64,000 nucleotides of DNA from Larkinella punicea (GTDB lineage Bacteria > Bacteroidota > Bacteroidia > Cytophagales > Spirosomataceae): positions 1 through 64,000 of the forward strand of contig NZ_QOWE01000007.1 in NCBI RefSeq assembly GCF_003334855.1. Direction: 5' to 3'. Every line of letters starts with the position of its first letter. The first letter of the stretch is position 1. Below are positions 9,826 through 19,041 of the stretch, one piece after another. The position numbers were made by a program, and so were the translations under genes. The notes beneath the pieces are model-generated. The model was not told where the DNA came from, did no database searches, and saw only the letters and a list, made by a program, of their open reading frames with translations.

Positions 9826-10944
9826 TTATAAACTCCCAAAATCCGGCAAATTCTTCAGCTTGCCGCCTTCCATCGCCGAGTCGTGCGCCAGAATGCCCAC
9901 GCTCGTCCAGTTGGCCGATTGCACCGCATTGGGGAACGGGTCGCGGTTTTCGACAATGGCCGACACAAACTCGTGCACCATGTGCGGGTGTGAACCGCCG
10001 TGACCACTGCCCTGAATGAAGGACAAGTGGGCGTTATCTTCCTCGTTATAAACCCCCTGGGTCGTGAATGACTGAATTTCAGCGGGCAGATAGTGCGCAA
10101 AATCCGGCACTTTCACCCGTTCCGGAATCTCGGGCTCGGGCTTTTTGGCGGTATGAATAACCGGATCTTCGCCTTCGATCAGTGGCCATTCGAACGATTT
10201 CAGCGAGCCGTAGACTTCAAAACTTTCGCGGTATTGGCGGGCGGTATCGAACAAAGACCGGTAGACGTACGCCGATAAGTCACTGTCTTTGAACTTGATG
10301 TGAGCCGATTCAACCGCAAACGGAGAGTTGTAATGCGGAATCAGTTCTTCCCGGATCGTTCCGGAACCAAAGCAAGAGACATATTCGGCTTCCAATTGCA
10401 GCAAACCGGCCACCGGGCCAACGCAGTGGGTAGCGTAGTGCATGGGTGGCAAACCGGGCCAGTAGCCGGGCCAGCCGTCCATGTCCTGCTGGTGACTGGC
10501 TTTCAGAAACTGGATTTTCCCCAACTCCCCTTTTTCATATAACTCCTTGACAAACAGAAACTCACGGCTATACACCACCGTTTCCATCATCATGTATTTT
10601 TTGCCGGTTTCGTTGCAGGTTTTCACAATTTCCATGCACTCTTCCACCGAAGTTGCCATCGGAACCGTGCAGGCCACGTGTTTTCCGGCGCGCAGGGCTT
10701 TCAAGGTCTGTTCGGCGTGGTTGTGAATCGGCGAATTGATGTGAACGGCGTCCACATTCGGATCGGCCAGCAGGTCGTCGATGTTGCTGTAGCGTTTTTC
10801 AATGCCGAAGGCATCACCGATTTCATTGAGTTTTTCTGTATTGCGCTGGCAAATGGCATACATGTTCGTATGCGGGTGACGCTGATAAATGGGGATGAAC
10901 TCGGCTCCGAAGCCCAGTCCGACGATGGCAATATTGATTTTCAT
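9826..10944 (-). CDS. Gfo/Idh/MocA family oxidoreductase
   Basis: An NAD(P)-dependent sugar or inositol-type dehydrogenase, 372 residues. The start at 10944 gives the expected N-terminal Rossmann sequence MKINIAIVGLGFGAEFI; the longer frame adds 19 unlikely residues. The N-terminal domain carries the family signature around GKHVACTVPMATSVEEC (near residue 90; EKP in many relatives, here TVP), followed by the C-terminal alpha/beta substrate domain with the conserved HYATHCVGP histidine region. It is cotranscribed with the dehydrogenase fusion downstream and divergent from an AraC regulator, which points to carbohydrate catabolism. The substrate cannot be told from sequence. Confidence 0.9.
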   Translation of the reverse strand: MKINIAIVGLGFGAEFIPIYQRHPHTNMYAICQRNTEKLNEIGDAFGIEKRYSNIDDLLADPNVDAVHINSPIHNHAEQTLKALRAGKHVACTVPMATSVEECMEIVKTCNETGKKYMMMETVVYSREFLFVKELYEKGELGKIQFLKASHQQDMDGWPGYWPGLPPMHYATHCVGPVAGLLQLEAEYVSCFGSGTIREELIPHYNSPFAVESAHIKFKDSDLSAYVYRSLFDTARQYRESFEVYGSLKSFEWPLIEGEDPVIHTAKKPEPEIPERVKVPDFAHYLPAEIQSFTTQGVYNEEDNAHLSFIQGSGHGGSHPHMVHEFVSAIVENRDPFPNAVQSANWTSVGILAHDSAMEGGKLKNLPDFGSL

Positions 10945-11182
10945 ACTGGTAGAACGGATTTTCCGACCCGTCTCTCTTTTGGATTTAGAACCGGTCTGCA
11001 ACCAATTTTAACAAGTGGCAGCCGTGGAGTGATGAAATTAATTAATAATTTGGGTTGCTTGTTGCAAAATTTTGGGATGAATAAATCCATTGATTCCGGC
11101 TTATTCCTATTTATTCTCAATCAATTACTACAAAAGTAAGCAACAATTTATGATTCTTCTCGGCTTTTCTTGCCAAATACCG

Positions 11183-11216
11183 ATTGTATTTTAACTAAAA
11201 AAGTTTGATAAATTTG
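11183..11216 (+). promoter_or_regulatory. Putative promoter of AraC regulator gene
   Basis: TAAATTTG at 11209-11216 matches TAnnTTTG, with TTG at 11184-11186 placed 22 bp upstream. The AraC-type start codon lies 28 bp further on. Spacing and sequence fit the Bacteroidetes primary sigma consensus. Confidence 0.5.
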
Positions 11217-11243
11217 TGAAAGACAGCAAAAGAGAGTAAACTT

Positions 11244-12116
11244 ATGCGAATTGCCCTGCGAAAAGACCTGGAACCCGTTGCATCTTCCTTCATTGTGAAG
11301 GAGCTTGTTGAACCACACTTCGACCCCAACTGGCATTTTCACCCGCACTACCAGTTGTTTCTGGTGGTGGAAGGAACCGGAACCCGGTTTATTGGCGACT
11401 CGATCAAGCCCTTTTCGGAGGGTGATCTGGTTTTTCTGGGGCCAAATTTACCGCATCTCTGGCGCAGCGATCACGCGTTTTTTCAGCGCGATTCAGGTCT
11501 GGTAACCCGGGGCATTGTTGTCTATTTTCCGGAGGACTTTCTGGGTGATCACTTCTTCGATAAACCGGAAATGAGCCTCATCCAGCAGTTGCTCGAACAC
11601 GCCCGCCGGGGTCTGGAATGGACCGGTCCGACCCTGAAACGGGTGCAGGAGGCCCTGCAGATACTAGCCAGCCAACCGGTCAATTTCAACCGTGTGATGA
11701 CCCTGCTCAGCCTGCTCGATGAACTCTCCCACGCCGTCGACTACCGGTATATTACCAGCCTGGGGTATACCAACACCGTAAAACCGTCGGAGACCGACCG
11801 GATGCAACAGGTGCATAATTATGTGCTGGGCCATTTTCATGACGACATCAGCCTGGATTCCGTGGCCGATCTGGCGGGGATGACCCCTCCGGCTTTCTGC
11901 CGCTATTTTAAAGCCCGAGCCAACAAAACGTTTTCAGAATTTGTATCGGAAATCCGCATTGGCCACTCCTGTAAACTGCTGATGGAAGGCAAATTGACGG
12001 TCACGCAAGTTAGTTACGAAAGTGGTTACCGCACCCTTTCCAACTTCAACCGCCAGTTCAAAGGCATTACCGGGCAGACACCGTCGGAATATGTCCGCAC
12101 CGTTCGGGCGGTCTAA
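11244..12116 (+). CDS. AraC family transcriptional regulator with cupin sensor domain
   Basis: A 290-residue regulator with an N-terminal cupin-like ligand domain (HFDPNWHFHPHYQLFLVVEG, GDLVFLGPNLPHLW) and a C-terminal AraC double helix-turn-helix (about 190-285; SLDSVADLAGMTPPAFCRYF and the signature VTQVSYESGYRTLSNFNRQF). It is divergent from the Gfo/Idh/MocA - dehydrogenase operon across about 300 bp and probably controls that operon in response to a sugar; this is inference from position. The ATG at 11244 gives a full cupin domain. Confidence 0.92.
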   Translation: MRIALRKDLEPVASSFIVKELVEPHFDPNWHFHPHYQLFLVVEGTGTRFIGDSIKPFSEGDLVFLGPNLPHLWRSDHAFFQRDSGLVTRGIVVYFPEDFLGDHFFDKPEMSLIQQLLEHARRGLEWTGPTLKRVQEALQILASQPVNFNRVMTLLSLLDELSHAVDYRYITSLGYTNTVKPSETDRMQQVHNYVLGHFHDDISLDSVADLAGMTPPAFCRYFKARANKTFSEFVSEIRIGHSCKLLMEGKLTVTQVSYESGYRTLSNFNRQFKGITGQTPSEYVRTVRAV

Positions 12117-12152
12117 CAACGTCCAACAGCCTTGTTTTGCTATCTTTGCCCC

Positions 12153-13493
12153 ATGCAAGGCACTATTCTCATTATCGACGACGAAGACCGACTTCGCCAA
12201 CTTCTGGCCCGACTCCTCAGCCTTGAAGGATATCATGTTCTGGAAGCCAACAACGCCCGCAATGGCCTTCGGGTGCTGGAACAGGAAGACATTCATCTGG
12301 TGATCAGCGACGTGAAGCTGCCCGACAAAAACGGTATCGACCTCACAGCCCAGATCCGACAACAGTATCCCGCCACCGAAATCATTGTTCTGACCGCATT
12401 CGGCACCATTGCCGATGGCGTTACCGCCATTAAAAACGGAGCTTTCGATTATATTACCAAAGGGGATGACAATGATCGAATCATTCCGCTCGTCAGCCGG
12501 GCCATCGAAAAAGCCCAGTTGCAGTTCCGGATTCGGCAACTGGAAGAAAAAGTCAGCAAACGCTATGGTTTTGAGAGCATTATCGGCGAATCGAAACCCA
12601 TTAAACAGGCCGTTGACCTGGCCCGAAAAGTAGCGGTAACCGATACAACCGTGCTGCTGACCGGCGAAACCGGAACGGGAAAAGAAGTGTTTGCGCAGGC
12701 GATTCATCAGGCCAGTCCCCGGCGGTCGGGCGCGTTTGTAGCGGTCAATTGCAGTGCGCTGGGGAAAGAAATTCTGGAAAGTGAACTCTTTGGCCACCGT
12801 GCCGGAGCGTTTACAGGGGCAGTCCGGGACAAAAAAGGATTGTTCGAGGAGGCCAGTAAAGGAACTATTTTTCTGGACGAAATCGGCGAAATGGCCCTCG
12901 ATCTGCAGGCCAAACTGCTCCGGGTGCTGGAAATGCACGAGTTTATCCGGGTCGGCGACACCAAACCGACGAAAGTGGATGTGCGCGTTGTGGCTGCCAC
13001 CAACCGCGATCTTGAACGGGAAGCCACTGCCGGGCAATTTCGACTGGATCTCTATTACCGGTTGTCGGTTTTCCGGATCGAGTTGCCTTCGCTGCGCGAC
13101 CGACGCGACGACATCCCGGCTTTGGCGGAGCAATTCGCCCGGCAAAGTGCGTTAAAAATCGGAAAACGTGACGTATTACTCCGGCCGGATTTTCAGCAAA
13201 AGTTGCAGCAACACGATTGGAAGGGAAACATTCGGGAGCTAAAAAATGTGATTGAGCGGGCGGTTATCCTCGCCGATGGACCGGAATTAACCCCCGAGCT
13301 TCTGCCCTACGATCTGCTCTATGCCGGGAAATTTACGCCCACCGGACCGGTTTTTGATCTGGCTCAGGTGGAAGAAAATCACATCCGGCATGTTCTCCAC
13401 CATACGAACGGCAACAAAACCGAAGCCGCCCGGCTTCTCAACATCGGTCTTACCACGTTGTACCGAAAAATAGCAGAATACCAGATTAGTTAA
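12153..13493 (+). CDS. Sigma-54-dependent response regulator (NtrC family)
   Basis: Activates sigma-54 promoters after phosphorylation. Receiver domain at residues 1-115 with acidic pocket D9-D10 and phospho-acceptor Asp53 (LVISDVKLPDKNG). AAA+ domain at about 140-375 with Walker A GETGTGKE, the sigma-54-contacting GAFTGA loop, and Walker B GTIFLDEIGE. A Fis-type helix-turn-helix ends the protein (NKTEAARLLNIGLTTLYRKI). The start at 12153 matches the receiver N-terminus; TATCTTTG at 12141-12148 just upstream resembles a -7 box. It is 446 residues long and no kinase is adjacent; the orphan kinase at 4669 is the nearest candidate partner. Confidence 0.95.
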   Translation: MQGTILIIDDEDRLRQLLARLLSLEGYHVLEANNARNGLRVLEQEDIHLVISDVKLPDKNGIDLTAQIRQQYPATEIIVLTAFGTIADGVTAIKNGAFDYITKGDDNDRIIPLVSRAIEKAQLQFRIRQLEEKVSKRYGFESIIGESKPIKQAVDLARKVAVTDTTVLLTGETGTGKEVFAQAIHQASPRRSGAFVAVNCSALGKEILESELFGHRAGAFTGAVRDKKGLFEEASKGTIFLDEIGEMALDLQAKLLRVLEMHEFIRVGDTKPTKVDVRVVAATNRDLEREATAGQFRLDLYYRLSVFRIELPSLRDRRDDIPALAEQFARQSALKIGKRDVLLRPDFQQKLQQHDWKGNIRELKNVIERAVILADGPELTPELLPYDLLYAGKFTPTGPVFDLAQVEENHIRHVLHHTNGNKTEAARLLNIGLTTLYRKIAEYQIS

Positions 13494-13672
13494 GAGTTTG
13501 GTCCCATTTCAGATGTGAAGAACAAATTGACCGGCTCGCCCTTGCGACCGGTTCCAGCTTGAATGTAACTCACAACGTTGATTTATTAAAAAGTTATGCC
13601 ATACGTACGTAAGCTTTCGGAAGACGGTTTTTTATTTTGCAAAAACTGACGAAAAGCAGGCGTACAATCGCT

Positions 13673-14734
13673 TTAACCAAACAAATTCAGTTGTTTTTTC
13701 CGCAGAAAACGGGTCGTGTCCAGTTTCGGGAAGGCATGGTTAGGCATGTATTTCTGGAGCGCAATGTCGTGAAACTGCCGGATCTGTTCGGCAAACTTGC
13801 CCTCGCCCGACATCCGGGTTCCAAACCGTGAATCGTTCAACTGACCGCCGTGACACTCACGGATCTGATTCAGCACTTTGTCGGCCCGATCCGGGTAATT
13901 TTTGCGAATCCAGTCTTCAAACAAAGGCCCGATAGCCCCATTCAGGCGCACAATGGTATAGCCTGCACACGATGCTCCGTGCCGGGCAGCCGCTTCGATC
14001 AGTTTTGGGATCTCCTGATCGGTCAGTCCGGGAATAATCGGCGCCGTCATGACACCCACCGGAATGCCGGCTTTCGTGAGTTCAGCCACGACCTGCAACC
14101 GCCGATTGGCCGGAACCGTCCGGGGTTCCATCAACATCCGAAGCTTATCATCCAGGGTTGTAATGGTGATCAGAACCATCACGAGGTTGTGAGCCGCCAA
14201 CTGCTGCAACAGGTCTTTATCCCGCAAAATGAGCGCGTTTTTCGTGATGATGCTGACCGGATTCCGGTAGATCAGACACAATTCCAGAATCCGGCGGGTC
14301 AATTGAAACCGACGTTCAGCGGGCTGGTAGCAATCCGTATTACCAGACAAATGAATGACTTCCGGCTGGTAATTTTTCGACAGGAACTCCTTTTCCAGCA
14401 AGGCCGGTGCGTTTTTTTTGACCATGATCTTGCTCTCGAAATCAAGCCCCGCCGAAAAGCCCCAAAACTCGTGTGAGTTGCGGGCATAGCAGTAAATGCA
14501 GCCGTGTTCACAGCCCATGTATGGGTTTACGGAAGCGATAAAGCCGATGTCCGGGCTATTGGGCCGACTGACAATCTGTTTGGGGTTTTCCTCATAAAAC
14601 TGCGTTCGAATGGTTGGTTCCGGGAAATCATCGTCGGGAACATTTTGCTCGTCATCGGGTTCTATCCGCAAGGCCTGAAAGCGATTTGGCGCATTGAACT
14701 GGGCTCCGCGCCCTTTTAAATAGTCGTTTTTCAT
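13673..14734 (-). CDS. PA0069-like radical SAM protein
   Basis: A 353-residue radical SAM protein of the PA0069/Rv2578c-like group. The 4Fe-4S-binding motif is Cx3CxxC in YMGCEHGCIYCYARNSHEF (near residue 75), followed by a TIM-barrel core with HLSGNTDCYQPAERRF, ITKNALILRD and MTAPIIPGLTD. The C-terminal part has conserved residues around QIRECHGGQLNDSRFG. The family is widespread but its reaction is not firmly known, so none is claimed. The gene stands alone between converging and diverging neighbours, with an AT-rich upstream region (14735-14870). Confidence 0.88.
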   Translation of the reverse strand: MKNDYLKGRGAQFNAPNRFQALRIEPDDEQNVPDDDFPEPTIRTQFYEENPKQIVSRPNSPDIGFIASVNPYMGCEHGCIYCYARNSHEFWGFSAGLDFESKIMVKKNAPALLEKEFLSKNYQPEVIHLSGNTDCYQPAERRFQLTRRILELCLIYRNPVSIITKNALILRDKDLLQQLAAHNLVMVLITITTLDDKLRMLMEPRTVPANRRLQVVAELTKAGIPVGVMTAPIIPGLTDQEIPKLIEAAARHGASCAGYTIVRLNGAIGPLFEDWIRKNYPDRADKVLNQIRECHGGQLNDSRFGTRMSGEGKFAEQIRQFHDIALQKYMPNHAFPKLDTTRFLRKKQLNLFG

Positions 14735-14909
14735 ATCCTTGAGTCGTCAGCAGTTCTGTCCGTAATAATATAAGTAAAATATATACAACACAACTAAAAT
14801 ATAAATTATTTTCCAGGCTGAGAATTTGTACGCCTTCGCCTGTTAATTTTTCTTAAATAACCCTCTTACTTTGCCTACCTTTTTGATTATATCGAACTTG
14901 CCGTCGATT

Positions 14910-15611
14910 ATGAGACTTTTATTATTCTTCTTCCTTTTTATCTCTGTTGCGTCGCTGGCCCAAACGCCGAAGTACATCATTGGCAAAGTGCTGGACCAGG
15001 AAACCGGCCGGGGTGTGACCAACGCCAGTGTCATCAACAAACGTTCACTGGCTGTCGGACGCACCAACCAGATTGGCAATTACTACCTCCAGGTAAAACC
15101 GGGTGATTCGGTGGTTATCACCAGCCCAACCCACGGGCGGATGGCTTTCCTGTGGGACGGAACCACGCAACAGCCCATCATGCGAATCAAGCGGCAACTG
15201 GCGGATAACGTCATCGAACTGGCGGAGGTAACCGTACGGGGCAAGCAGGAAGCCGAACTCAAGCGGGAACTCGAAATCCTGCTCGCGGAGCCGGAAGCCA
15301 AACGCGGGGTATCGGGAGAACAGGTGCTGGACCGGGTGGCTTCCGGTTCGGTGATTACGCTTCTCTACGAAGCCTTCAGCAAGCGGGCCAAATCGGATCG
15401 CAAAGCGCTGGTGCTGATGCAGGAAGACCGTCGGCACAAACTGGCGTCGTACCGCTTCGATTTGGTGGCCGGCCGGGCTACCGATCTGGTGGGGGATGAA
15501 CTCACAAAATTTAAGGATTTCTGCCGCTTCGACGATATGTTCGTCCTGCAATCCAGCGAGTACGAATTGACCTTCGCCATTTTACAGCGATTAAAGGAAT
15601 TTAAGCGGTAA
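14910..15611 (+). CDS. Secreted CarboxypepD_reg-like domain protein
   Basis: A 233-residue exported protein. The start at 14910 gives a clean signal peptide (MRLLLFFFLFISVASLAQ, cleavage after SLAQ); the longer frame begins 13 codons earlier, before the signal. Residues about 22-100 resemble the carboxypeptidase-regulatory-like beta domain common in Bacteroidetes surface proteins (IIGKVLDQETGRGVTNASV, GNYYLQVKPGDSVVITSP). The remaining part is a charged helical region of unknown role. A clear hairpin terminator follows. Function unknown; a cell-surface or periplasmic location is inferred. Confidence 0.75.
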   Translation: MRLLLFFFLFISVASLAQTPKYIIGKVLDQETGRGVTNASVINKRSLAVGRTNQIGNYYLQVKPGDSVVITSPTHGRMAFLWDGTTQQPIMRIKRQLADNVIELAEVTVRGKQEAELKRELEILLAEPEAKRGVSGEQVLDRVASGSVITLLYEAFSKRAKSDRKALVLMQEDRRHKLASYRFDLVAGRATDLVGDELTKFKDFCRFDDMFVLQSSEYELTFAILQRLKEFKR

Positions 15612-15659
15612 CTACTACAGGCGGGGATCAGGATTCCTAGAAATTCGAAGCCATTGGAG

Positions 15660-15718
15660 GGTAAGTAAAATCACTTACCGGAAACAAAAAAGCCATGCGG
15701 GATTTCCCTCATGGCTTT
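15660..15718 (+). terminator. Two hairpins downstream of secreted protein gene
   Basis: GGTAAGT (15660-15666) pairs with ACTTACC (15673-15679). A second hairpin pairs AAAGCCATG (about 15690-15697) with CATGGCTTT (about 15710-15718) around a GGG/CCC inner stem, in an A-rich then T-rich context typical of a bidirectional intrinsic terminator. Confidence 0.65.
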
Positions 15719-15911
15719 CTGATTTACTCAACGTTATGAAAAACTTTTCTTTTCGATGCAAATATATACTATTAGTTATAATATAAAATCCAAAAAGGTT
15801 AAAAAAATTTTACATGATCAATTTATCCCACATTACGCGCTCACAATCAACTTATTAAACAACTTGCAAAAACCGACAATTAGTATTAAAAATAAGTACT
15901 AATACTCATTA
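15719..15911. other. AT-rich spacer between convergent genes
   Basis: This is the rest of the roughly 300-bp gap between the secreted protein gene and lolD. It is very AT-rich and has no reading frame. ATTAGTA/TACTAAT near 15870-15890 can form a weak hairpin 3' of lolD. Confidence 0.4.
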
Positions 15912-16577
15912 TTAGTCAGCCACTATGGAGCCATCGCGAATTGTAAGCCTTCGGTCGGCCATGTTGGCCAGCAAATCGTTGTGCGTTACAATCACGAATG
16001 TCTGTCCCAACTCATCCCGCAGCCGAAAAAAGAGCTTGTGCAGTTCCTCGGCATTGTGCGAATCGAGGTTACCACTGGGTTCGTCGGCAAAAATAATAGC
16101 AGGGTTGTTGATCAGCGCCCGGGCCACCGCCGTCCGTTGTTGCTCCCCTCCTGATAATTGAGACGGCAAATGGTGCTTCCGGTCACTCACTCCCAGAATA
16201 TTTAATAATTCTTCGGCGCGCGCCCTCACCTTTTTGTCCTCATGCCCAGCAATATAGCCCGGCAAACAAACATTTTCCAGGGCCGAAAATTCGGCCAGCA
16301 GGTTGTGAAACTGAAACACAAAACCGATCCGTTCGTTCCGAAACCGGGCCATTTCTTTTTCATTCAGGCTAAAAACATTCTTTTCAGCCAGCGTTACCTG
16401 GCCGGAATCAGGCCGGTCGAGCGTACCCAGGATGTGGAGGAGCGTACTTTTTCCGGCTCCGGAAGCGCCAACGATCGAGACGATTTCGCCGGCTTGAATA
16501 CTTAAATTAATTCCTTTCAAAACGGGCAAATCGCCGTGGGAACGAGTCAGGTCAACTGCTTTCAGAAGCGGTTCCAT
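15912..16577 (-). CDS. lolD: LolD-like ABC transporter ATPase
   Basis: The ATPase subunit of a MacB/LolD-type transporter, which extracts lipoproteins from the inner membrane or moves similar cargo. The 221-residue protein has Walker A GASGAGKS (37-44), Q loop, the variant signature [15 protein letters not shown] and Walker [13 protein letters not shown] followed by the H loop VTHND. It has the typical LolD length with no fused membrane part. No LolC/E permease is next to it, as is often seen in Bacteroidetes. The start at 16577 ([15 protein letters not shown]) was preferred over a frame 15 codons longer. Confidence 0.85.
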   Translation of the reverse strand: MEPLLKAVDLTRSHGDLPVLKGINLSIQAGEIVSIVGASGAGKSTLLHILGTLDRPDSGQVTLAEKNVFSLNEKEMARFRNERIGFVFQFHNLLAEFSALENVCLPGYIAGHEDKKVRARAEELLNILGVSDRKHHLPSQLSGGEQQRTAVARALINNPAIIFADEPSGNLDSHNAEELHKLFFRLRDELGQTFVIVTHNDLLANMADRRLTIRDGSIVAD

Positions 16578-16685
16578 AAGAGAATGATTGATGTCAGATT
16601 TACCGTTTCTGGTGTAGCGCAACGAAGTTCATATCACATGTAAATTGAAACTCACGACCCGAAACTCAGAACTATAACAGATTAA

Positions 16686-16715
16686 TTTGTTAAGTTTACC
16701 GCGAAAATAGCTTTT
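16686..16715 (+). promoter_or_regulatory. Putative sucC promoter
   Basis: TTTG at 16686-16689 is followed, after 18 bp, by TAGCTTTT at 16708-16715, one mismatch from TAnnTTTG. It lies 27 bp before the sucC ATG. Confidence 0.35.
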
Positions 16716-16742
16716 TTTTCACCATTCCTTGTTTCGCTCAAT

Positions 16743-17966
16743 ATGAACATTCACGAGTACCAGGGTAAAGAGATATTAAAAAACTACGGTGTCCGTGTTC
16801 AGGAAGGGATCGTAGCCGAATCACCCGAAAAGGCCGTTGAAGCCGCCAAGCTGATCATGGCGCAAACCGGTTCCAAGTTTGTAGTGATCAAATCTCAGAT
16901 CCATGCCGGCGGTCGCGGAAAAGGCAAAATCCGGGGTTCAGAGCAACGCGGAGTCCAGTTGGCCAAATCGGTCGACGATGTTCGGGATATTTCGAAGAAT
17001 CTGATCGGTAACGTCCTGATTACGCACCAAACCGGCCCTGAAGGTAAAAAAGTAAACAAAGTGCTGGTTGCACAGGACGTTTACTACCCGGGCGCTTCTG
17101 AACCGAAAGAATATTACATCGGTATTCTGCTCGACCGGGCAAAGGCCTGCAACGTCATTATGGCCAGCACCGAAGGCGGTATGGACATTGAGGAGGTAGC
17201 GGAACATACGCCCGAAAAAATCTTCAAGGAATGGGTCGATCCGGCCATCGGGTTGCAACCTTTCCAGATCCGGAACATCGCTTTCGCGCTGGGTTTGCAG
17301 GGTGAAGCCTTCAAAGAAATGGTAAAATTCATCGGATCGCTCTACAAAGCGTATGCCGAGACGGATTCGTCCATGTTTGAAATCAACCCGGTTTTGAAAA
17401 CGTCGGACAACAAAATTCTGGCCGTCGATGCGAAAGTCAATCTGGATGACAATGCGCTGTATCGTCACCCCGATCTGATCCACCTCCGCGACATTACGGA
17501 AGAAGACCCACTGGAAGTGGAAGCCACGGCCAATGACTTGAACTACGTCAAACTGGATGGAAACGTCGGCTGTATGGTCAACGGAGCCGGTCTGGCAATG
17601 GCTACGATGGACATCATCAAACTGTCGGGTGGCGAACCGGCCAACTTCCTCGATGTGGGGGGGGGAGCCAATGCCAAGACGGTGGAAGCCGGTTTCCGGA
17701 TCATCCTGAAAGACCCGAACGTCAAAGCGATTCTGATCAACATCTTCGGCGGTATCGTTCGTTGCGACCGCGTGGCGACGGGTGTTGTGGAAGCCTACAA
17801 AGCCATCGGCGACATTAAAGTGCCGATCATCGTTCGTCTGCAAGGTACGAATGCGGAAGAAGGCGCGCGGATCATCGACGAATCGGGCCTGAAAGTATTC
17901 TCAGCCGTTCAGTTGAAAGATGCGGCTGCACGGGTGAAGCAGGTGCTGGAAGATATGGGTGAGTAA
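16743..17966 (+). CDS. sucC: Succinyl-CoA synthetase subunit beta (ADP-forming)
   Basis: Catalyses succinyl-CoA + ADP (or GDP) + Pi to succinate + ATP in the TCA cycle, with the alpha subunit SucD, which is not in this window. The 407-residue protein starts with the classic MNIHEYQGKEILKNYGV, has an ATP-grasp domain with KSQIHAGGRGKGKI and EINPVL, and ends with a CoA-ligase domain containing FLDVGGGANA and INIFGGIVRCD. Length and motifs are standard. Its stop is directly followed by a 40-bp-arm hairpin shared with the convergent M48 peptidase gene. Confidence 0.97.
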   Translation: MNIHEYQGKEILKNYGVRVQEGIVAESPEKAVEAAKLIMAQTGSKFVVIKSQIHAGGRGKGKIRGSEQRGVQLAKSVDDVRDISKNLIGNVLITHQTGPEGKKVNKVLVAQDVYYPGASEPKEYYIGILLDRAKACNVIMASTEGGMDIEEVAEHTPEKIFKEWVDPAIGLQPFQIRNIAFALGLQGEAFKEMVKFIGSLYKAYAETDSSMFEINPVLKTSDNKILAVDAKVNLDDNALYRHPDLIHLRDITEEDPLEVEATANDLNYVKLDGNVGCMVNGAGLAMATMDIIKLSGGEPANFLDVGGGANAKTVEAGFRIILKDPNVKAILINIFGGIVRCDRVATGVVEAYKAIGDIKVPIIVRLQGTNAEEGARIIDESGLKVFSAVQLKDAAARVKQVLEDMGE

Positions 17967-18066
17967 GTTATTTCGCTGAGTTAAGCGGAGAAAAAAAGAG
18001 GTAAGCGAAGAAGAATAACTTTCTCTGCTTACCTCTTTTTTTCTCCGCTTAACTCAGCGAAATAAC
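17967..18066. terminator. Giant perfect palindrome between sucC and M48 gene
   Basis: Two perfect 40-bp arms (17967-18006 and 18027-18066) with a 20-nt loop start on the base after the sucC stop and end 7 bp from the stop of the convergent peptidase gene. A-rich and T-rich runs within the arms put a T tract on both strands, so it can act as a bidirectional terminator. The words gagttaagcggag and gaggtaagcgaag repeat inside each arm. Confidence 0.8.
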
Positions 18067-18073
18067 CTTTTCT

Positions 18074-18892
18074 TTATCTTTTATAATACTTCATCGCGTC
18101 GGGCATTTGTTTTTCCAGATCGCGAATCCGGCGCTCGTCAGATGGGTGGGTAGACAGGAATTCAGGCGGTTTTTGACCCGATCCGGCTTTAGCCATCCGA
18201 CCCCAGAAATTGACGGCTTCCTGCGGATTGTAGCCCGCCATCGCCATAAAAATCAACCCCAGTTTATCGGCTTCGGATTCCTGCGCCCGGCTGTGGGGCA
18301 GCGCACGGCCTACCTGATACGCAATCGGCAGGCCCGCTCCAACGGCCTGCAACAACAGCGCGTTGGTTTGGCTCCGCTGGTTCTGCGACAACGATCCCAG
18401 CACCAACTGCCCGCCCTGCATCAGACCATTTGCCAGCAAGCCTTCACTCATGCGTTCATTCCCGTGTTCGGCAATGGCGTGTGACACTTCATGCCCCATG
18501 ACGGCGGCAACACCGGCTTCATTTTGGGTGTACTTCAGGATACCGGTGTAGAAGGCCACTTTCCCGCCCGGCATACACCAGGCATTCACCTGAGGGCTTT
18601 CAATCAGGTTAAATTCCCACTGAAAGCCCTTCAAGCGGTCGCTGAGGTTGTTGGCTGCCATATACGATTCGACGGATTTCTGAATCCGGCTACCTACCCT
18701 TTTGATCATATCTTCCTGCCCACCGGAACGAACCACTCTACTCGTGTCCAACACTTCTTTATAGTTCGTAAAACTCAGCGGCAGCATTTGCGCATTCGGA
18801 ATTAATACCAGTTGATTCCGGCCCGTAAGCGGAACTTTCTGACAGGCAATGACGAGGCCAAGCAGTAACATGGCCATTATCGCTCTTTTCAT
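18074..18892 (-). CDS. M48 family zinc metallopeptidase, lipoprotein
   Basis: A membrane-attached periplasmic metallopeptidase (Oma1/BepA/LoiP-like) expected to act in envelope protein quality control. The start at 18892 gives a lipoprotein signal with Cys17 (LLGLVIAC). Zinc site HEVSH at residues 134-138, with the downstream Glu ligand in RAQESEADKLG. The region after it contains STHPSDERRI, the conserved M48 C-terminal motif. 272 residues, usual for the family. The longer frame adds 12 residues before the signal and was rejected. Confidence 0.92.
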   Translation of the reverse strand: MKRAIMAMLLLGLVIACQKVPLTGRNQLVLIPNAQMLPLSFTNYKEVLDTSRVVRSGGQEDMIKRVGSRIQKSVESYMAANNLSDRLKGFQWEFNLIESPQVNAWCMPGGKVAFYTGILKYTQNEAGVAAVMGHEVSHAIAEHGNERMSEGLLANGLMQGGQLVLGSLSQNQRSQTNALLLQAVGAGLPIAYQVGRALPHSRAQESEADKLGLIFMAMAGYNPQEAVNFWGRMAKAGSGQKPPEFLSTHPSDERRIRDLEKQMPDAMKYYKR

Positions 18893-19041
18893 GGTTGAAT
18901 TATGATAGTGTTTATATTGAGACGCCAAAACTACCTATTAGAGACTGTTGAGGGCCTCACTTTGTTCATTTTTTTTGATAAGCTTGCGGTTGAGCCGTCT
19001 TTCCTGTTTAGATTTGTGCCAGCAGAAAAAGTTTAAAGCGC

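Noticed and set aside
11934-13145. 403-codon minus-strand reading frame
   Set aside because: It covers parts of the AraC and NtrC-type genes in antisense and lacks a recognisable protein pattern.
13497-13672. ACCGG/CCGGT hairpin considered as terminator of the NtrC-type gene
   Set aside because: The stem is short with a long loop and no T tract follows, so support is too weak to list.
17967-18066. Palindrome considered as insertion-sequence end or attachment site
   Set aside because: No transposase or integrase, no target duplication and placement exactly between convergent stops; a terminator-type element fits better.
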